Assembly (NCBI GenBank): GCA_944387755.1
Contig: CALXGC010000047.1
Span: 1-10,512, forward strand
Source: an uncultured Oscillospiraceae bacterium
Lineage (GTDB): Bacteria; Bacillota_A; Clostridia; Oscillospirales; Oscillospiraceae
Direction of reading: 5' to 3'
DNA: 10,512 nt
Under the pieces are notes generated by a model. It was given only the letters and a program-made list of their open reading frames with translations, searched no databases and was not told the origin of the DNA. Of the stretch, positions 7,195-10,512 are shown piece by piece. The position numbers and the translations under genes were made by a program. The first letter of the stretch is position 1. Every line of letters starts with the position of its first letter.

Positions 7195-9072
7195 ATGGAG
7201 GACCAAATTTACAATTCCAGGGATGTGAGATATAAAGAGCCATACGGCGCGGCGGCGTCCGGGACCAAGGTGCGGCTGACCCTCCGTCCCCGCCGGGCGG
7301 ACGGATACTCCTGGGCGAAGCTCTCCGCCCGGTTTGAGTTCTGGGGGGACAAGACGGTGCAGATCGCCATGCCCTGGTGCGGGCTGGACGGGGACCGGGA
7401 CATGTTCTCCTGCGTTCTGGACACAAAGGACTATGTGGGCCTTGTGTGGTACACGTTCACCCTGGAGCGGATTGACGGCAGGAAGGAGCAGCAGATCGGC
7501 CCCTTCCAGCTCACGGTGTACGACGGCGGCGAGGCTGTGCCCGGCTGGTTTGGGGAGGGGATGACCTATCAGATCTTCCCCGACCGGTTCCGGCGCACGC
7601 GGGTGCCAAACCCCACCGGCATGGTGGGCGGGCGGTGGGTCCACACCGCCTGGCAGGACGAGCCGGAGTACCGCCCCGACCGCAACGGGGAGATCCGCAA
7701 CCGGGACTTCTTCGGCGGAGAGCTGCGGGGAGTCATGGAGAAGCTGGACTACCTCCAGAACCTGGGGGTGCGCACGCTGTATTTCTGCCCCATCTTCGAG
7801 GCGGCGGAGAACCACCGCTACGGCACGGCGGACTATGGGAAAATCGACCCCATGCTGGGCACGGAGGAGGATTTTCGGGCCCTGTGCCGGGAGGCCCACC
7901 AGCGGGGTATGCGGGTGATGCTGGACGGGGTGTTCAACCACACGGGCTATGTCAGCCGCTATTTCAACGGGGACGGCTTCTACCAGGAGCTGGGGGCCCA
8001 TCAGAGCCAGGAGTCCCCCTATTACAGCTGGTACAATTTTTCCCGCTGGCCCGACCAGTATGAGAGCTGGTGGGGGATCTACTCCCTTCCGTCGGTGAAC
8101 GAGCACGACCCCTCCTACCGGGAGTTTATCTTCGGCGGAGAGAACTCCGTGGTCCGCCGGTGGCTGCGGGCGGGGGCGGACGGCTGGCGGCTGGATGTGG
8201 CCGACGAGCTCCCCGACGACTTTGTGGCGGGCGTCCACGCCGCCGCCCGGGCGGAGAAATCCGACGCGGTGGTCATCGGCGAGGTATGGGAGGACGGCTC
8301 CACAAAGGTGGCCTACGGCGTGCGGCGGAAGCACATTTTGGGCCGCCACTGCGACGGGCTGATGAACTATCCCTTCCGGGGGGCCGCCCTGGACTACCTG
8401 CGGGGCGGGGATGCGGAGGACTTTATGCAGACCATGGAGACCCTCCGGGAGAACTATCCGCCCTTTGCTTTCCACTCCGCCATGAACTCCCTGGGGACCC
8501 ACGACACCCCCCGCATTCTCACCCTGCTGGGGGTGGGCAGCGAGTGCCGGGAGAAGTCCAGGGAGTGGCGCTCCGGCTTCCGCATGGACCCGGACCAGCG
8601 CCGCCGGGGCAAGGAGCTGCTGAAGCTGGGGGCGGTGCTGCTGTTCGCCTTCCCCGGCTCCCCCACGGTGTACTACGGGGACGAGGCGGGCATGGAGGGC
8701 TTTGAGGACCCATTCAACCGCCGCGCCTTCCCCTGGGGCCGGGAGGACATGGAGCTGCTGGGCTGGTTCACCCGCCTGGGCCATCTGCGCCAGGAGCTGC
8801 CCGCCCTGCGCCGGGGGGAGATCCGCTACCGGGCGGCCAGGGGCCGCCTGCTGGCCTTTACCCGCACCTGGGAGGGAGAAACTATCCTGGCCGCCTTCAA
8901 CACCGGAGAGAGCGCCGCGGAGCTGCGCCTGGAGGACAACGAGCGCATTGAACTGCTTCTGGGCGCGGCCCGGTTTCAGATCTCCGCCCAGGGGCACGTG
9001 CTCACCCTGCCCCCCCGGACCGGGAGCCTGCTGAAGCTCACCGCCGGGGCGGAGAGCGCCGGGGAACTCTGA
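7195..9072 (+). CDS. GH13 alpha-glucan hydrolase (neopullulanase / cyclomaltodextrinase / maltogenic amylase type)
   Basis: This 625-residue enzyme hydrolyses alpha-glucosidic bonds in maltodextrins, cyclodextrins or pullulan. There is no signal peptide or membrane segment, so it should act in the cytoplasm on imported oligosaccharides. Residues 1-110 form a beta-rich N-domain like that of neopullulanases (CBM34-like). The TIM barrel starts near GMTYQIFPDRF (122-132). GH13 regions are complete: region I DGVFNH at 244-249; region V-like LPSVNE at 298-303; region II GWRLDVADE at 330-338 with nucleophile D334; region III GEVWEDG at 362-368 with acid/base E363; region IV GTHDTPR at 434-440 with D437. 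A C-terminal beta-domain follows from about 545. FFGGELRGVMEKLDYL (172-187) is typical of the neopullulanase group. It lies 35 bases after the kinase gene, and a strong terminator follows its stop. Exact specificity cannot be read from the sequence. Confidence 0.92.
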   Translation: MEDQIYNSRDVRYKEPYGAAASGTKVRLTLRPRRADGYSWAKLSARFEFWGDKTVQIAMPWCGLDGDRDMFSCVLDTKDYVGLVWYTFTLERIDGRKEQQIGPFQLTVYDGGEAVPGWFGEGMTYQIFPDRFRRTRVPNPTGMVGGRWVHTAWQDEPEYRPDRNGEIRNRDFFGGELRGVMEKLDYLQNLGVRTLYFCPIFEAAENHRYGTADYGKIDPMLGTEEDFRALCREAHQRGMRVMLDGVFNHTGYVSRYFNGDGFYQELGAHQSQESPYYSWYNFSRWPDQYESWWGIYSLPSVNEHDPSYREFIFGGENSVVRRWLRAGADGWRLDVADELPDDFVAGVHAAARAEKSDAVVIGEVWEDGSTKVAYGVRRKHILGRHCDGLMNYPFRGAALDYLRGGDAEDFMQTMETLRENYPPFAFHSAMNSLGTHDTPRILTLLGVGSECREKSREWRSGFRMDPDQRRRGKELLKLGAVLLFAFPGSPTVYYGDEAGMEGFEDPFNRRAFPWGREDMELLGWFTRLGHLRQELPALRRGEIRYRAARGRLLAFTRTWEGETILAAFNTGESAAELRLEDNERIELLLGAARFQISAQGHVLTLPPRTGSLLKLTAGAESAGEL

Positions 9073-9079
9073 ATTGCCC

Positions 9080-9115
9080 CGCCAGAGCGGCCGCCTGCCG
9101 CTCTGGCGCTTTTTT
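9080..9115 (+). terminator. Rho-independent terminator after the GH13 gene
   Basis: A perfect 12-bp GC-rich stem (CGCCAGAGCGGC at 9080-9091, GCCGCTCTGGCG at 9097-9108) with a 5-base loop is followed by one C and six T (9110-9115). It starts seven bases after the GH13 stop and closes the run of genes upstream. Confidence 0.95.
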
Positions 9116-9139
9116 CTGACGGCTGTCCTGCAATAAACC

Positions 9140-9168
9140 TTGACATAACCCACGGTTTTCTTTAAAAT
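9140..9168 (+). promoter_or_regulatory. Sigma-A-type promoter for rny
   Basis: A perfect -35 box TTGACA (9140-9145) and TAAAAT (9163-9168, one mismatch to TATAAT) are separated by the ideal 17 bases. It lies in an AT-rich patch just after the terminator and points toward rny, with a start of transcription expected near 9174-9176. This gives rny a 5' leader of about 210 bases. Confidence 0.85.
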
Positions 9169-9174
9169 AAACGT

Positions 9175-9383
9175 TAGGACAAAATTGAAAAACGTGGGGG
9201 ATGTTTTTCAGTTGCAGCAAGGATTGCGGGGCCGCCGTGCGGCGCACCTTGCGGTTTTTTATGCTGTCTGACCCGGCGGACCGCCCTGCCCGCCGGCCCG
9301 AAACGTGATTGTGCGCGGCCTGCGGGCCGCGTGGGGACGGGGCGCCCCAAAACTGAATTTTATTGGAGGTGTGAGCACATTTT
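9175..9383 (+). ncRNA. Candidate structured 5' leader RNA of rny
   Basis: From the expected transcription start to the rny ATG there is no convincing gene, but there are several GC-rich hairpins: 9217-9252 (terminator-like, listed separately), 9273-9279 with 9290-9296 (CCGGCGG/CCGCCGG, 10-base loop), 9313-9320 with 9325-9332 (GCGCGGCC/GGCCGCGT, one G-U pair) and the GGGGCGCCCC palindrome at 9339-9348. TTCAGTT at 9207-9213 is complementary to AACTGAA at 9351-9357, which could close all of them into one multibranched fold just before the ribosome binding site. I do not recognise it as a known riboswitch. It may simply be a GC-rich untranslated leader. Confidence 0.4.
9217..9260 (+). terminator. 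Possible attenuator hairpin in the rny leader
   Basis: GCAAGG (9217-9222) pairs with CCTTGC (9247-9252), and an inner GCCGC (9231-9235) pairs with GCGGC (9239-9243). Two G and six T (9255-9260) follow. Termination here would release an RNA of roughly 85 bases from the 9140-9168 promoter. The outer stem is only 6 bp and is separated from the inner one by a lopsided internal loop, so it is weaker than the terminator at 9080-9115. Partial termination or attenuation is possible. Confidence 0.45.
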
Positions 9384-10512
9384 ATGGAAGTATTGCCCTA
9401 TTTGATCGGCGCAGTTCTCGGAATTGTGATCGGCGCCGCTCTTGTATATGTGTTCGGCGTTCTGCGGGAGCGGAAACAGGCGGAGGAGGATCTGAACTCC
9501 GCCCGGAATCAGGCCAAGCAGATTGTCAACGACGCATATAAAAGCGCGGAGAATAAAAAGCGGGAGGCCATGGTAGAGGCCAAGGAGGAGATCCTGAAGG
9601 CCCGCAACGAGTACGAACGGGAAGAAAAAGAGCGCCGCGCCGACCTGCAGAAGCAGGAGCGCCGCCTTCAGCAGAAGGAAGAGAACCTGGACCGCAAGAC
9701 GGAGAACATGGAGCGGAAAGAGGAGCACCTGTCCAACCGCCTGGCCAAGCTGGAGGCCACCCAGGCCGAGGCGGAGCGGCTGAAGCAGGAGCAGCTGTCC
9801 AAGCTGGAGGAGCTGTCCGGCTACACCGCCGAGGAGGCCAAGGCCTATCTGCTCTCCCAGCTGGAGGCCGACGTGACCCACGAGTCCGCCATGAAAATCA
9901 AAGAGATTGAGGCCCGCTTTAAAGAGGAGGCGGACGTCAGAGCGCGGGAGATCCTCTCCCTGGCCATTCAGCGCTGCGCCGCCGACCACGTGGCCGAGGC
10001 CACCGTGTCGGTGGTTCCCCTGCCCAACGACGAGATGAAGGGCCGCATCATCGGCCGGGAGGGCCGCAACATCCGCACCCTGGAGACCCTGACCGGGGTG
10101 GACCTGATTATCGACGACACGCCGGAGGCCATCACCGTCTCCTGCTTTGACCCCGTCCGCCGGGAGATCGCCCGGCTGGCCCTGGAGAAGCTCATTCTGG
10201 ACGGCCGCATCCATCCCGCCCGCATTGAGGAGATGGTGGAGAAGGCCAAGCGGGAGGTGGACGCCACCATCAAGGCCGAGGGCGAGCGCGCCATCTTCGA
10301 GACCAACGTCCACGGCCTGCACCCGGAGCTGGTGAAGCTTTTGGGCCGGATGCGCTACCGCACCAGCTACGGCCAGAACGTCCTGAACCACTCCATCGAG
10401 GTCAGCCACATCGCCGGCCTGCTGGCCGCCGAGATCGGCGCCAACGTGGCCGAGGCCAAGCGGGCCGGACTGCTCCACGACCTGGGCAAGTCCATCGACC
10501 ACGAGGTGGAGG
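9384..10512 (+). CDS. rny: Ribonuclease Y (RNase Y), N-terminal part (3' end outside the window)
   Basis: RNase Y is a membrane-anchored endoribonuclease that starts mRNA decay in many Firmicutes. The 376 visible residues show a single N-terminal membrane helix (about 3-27), a long charged coiled-coil rich in Glu, Lys and Arg (about 28-145), the KH RNA-binding domain with [13 protein letters not shown] at 220-232, and the start of the HD domain with H336 in NHSIEVSH and the HD pair H365-D366 in [12 protein letters not shown]. The frame is open to the last base, so the rest lies beyond the window. Start ATG 9384 has GGAGGT at 9365-9370, a rather long 13-base spacing; the GTG at 9369 is followed directly by a stop and the GTG at 9371 is out of frame, so ATG 9384 stands. 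It has its own promoter and a long structured leader. Confidence 0.96.
   Translation, partial: MEVLPYLIGAVLGIVIGAALVYVFGVLRERKQAEEDLNSARNQAKQIVNDAYKSAENKKREAMVEAKEEILKARNEYEREEKERRADLQKQERRLQQKEENLDRKTENMERKEEHLSNRLAKLEATQAEAERLKQEQLSKLEELSGYTAEEAKAYLLSQLEADVTHESAMKIKEIEARFKEEADVRAREILSLAIQRCAADHVAEATVSVVPLPNDEMKGRIIGREGRNIRTLETLTGVDLIIDDTPEAITVSCFDPVRREIARLALEKLILDGRIHPARIEEMVEKAKREVDATIKAEGERAIFETNVHGLHPELVKLLGRMRYRTSYGQNVLNHSIEVSHIAGLLAAEIGANVAEAKRAGLLHDLGKSIDHEVE

Noticed and set aside
9201..9308. A 35-codon frame in the rny leader starting at ATG 9201 (leader peptide?)
   Set aside because: The G-run before it touches the ATG with no spacing, the codons run through the hairpins, and no regulatory run of one amino acid is seen.

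Overview
The window is a compact, GC-rich stretch of bacterial housekeeping DNA. Every gene is on the + strand, and the codons strongly favour G or C at the third position. The set recJ, rel, dtd, MBL hydrolase, hemZ, followed by a uridine-kinase-family gene, a cytoplasmic GH13 amylase and rny, points to a GC-rich member of the Clostridia. An Oscillospiraceae or Flavonifractor-like gut anaerobe is my inference from gene order and base composition; no rRNA or other marker is present to prove it.

Layout. Bases 1-1197 are the C-terminal two thirds of recJ, cut by the window edge. Bases 1198-1298 hold a striking AT-rich tandem array just upstream of rel. Bases 1299-6198 carry rel (stringent response), dtd (D-aminoacyl-tRNA deacylase), a glyoxalase-II-like metallo-hydrolase and hemZ (radical SAM), closely spaced and probably co-transcribed. 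Bases 6221-7159 encode a P-loop nucleoside kinase and 7195-9072 a GH13 alpha-glucan hydrolase. A strong intrinsic terminator at 9080-9115 closes this run. The 311-base gap at 9073-9383 then holds a near-consensus sigma-A promoter and a long, hairpin-rich leader before rny (RNase Y), which runs off the right edge.

How the genes fit together. Rel sets (p)ppGpp levels. Dtd and the MBL hydrolase do quality control and detoxification. HemZ belongs to the coproporphyrinogen dehydrogenase-like radical SAM enzymes. The kinase is probably in nucleoside salvage, and the GH13 enzyme breaks down imported maltodextrins. RNase Y is a membrane-anchored endonuclease that starts mRNA decay, and the promoter places it in a new transcription unit.

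I see no mobile element, CRISPR array, tRNA or rRNA, and no obviously new multi-gene system. The most interesting non-coding signals are: (1) a pair of related GC-rich palindromes whose first three bases are the stop codons of rel and dtd; (2) the promoter-plus-structured-leader region before rny, with a terminator-like hairpin and a possible long-range closing stem; (3) the GTAAGATA array before rel.
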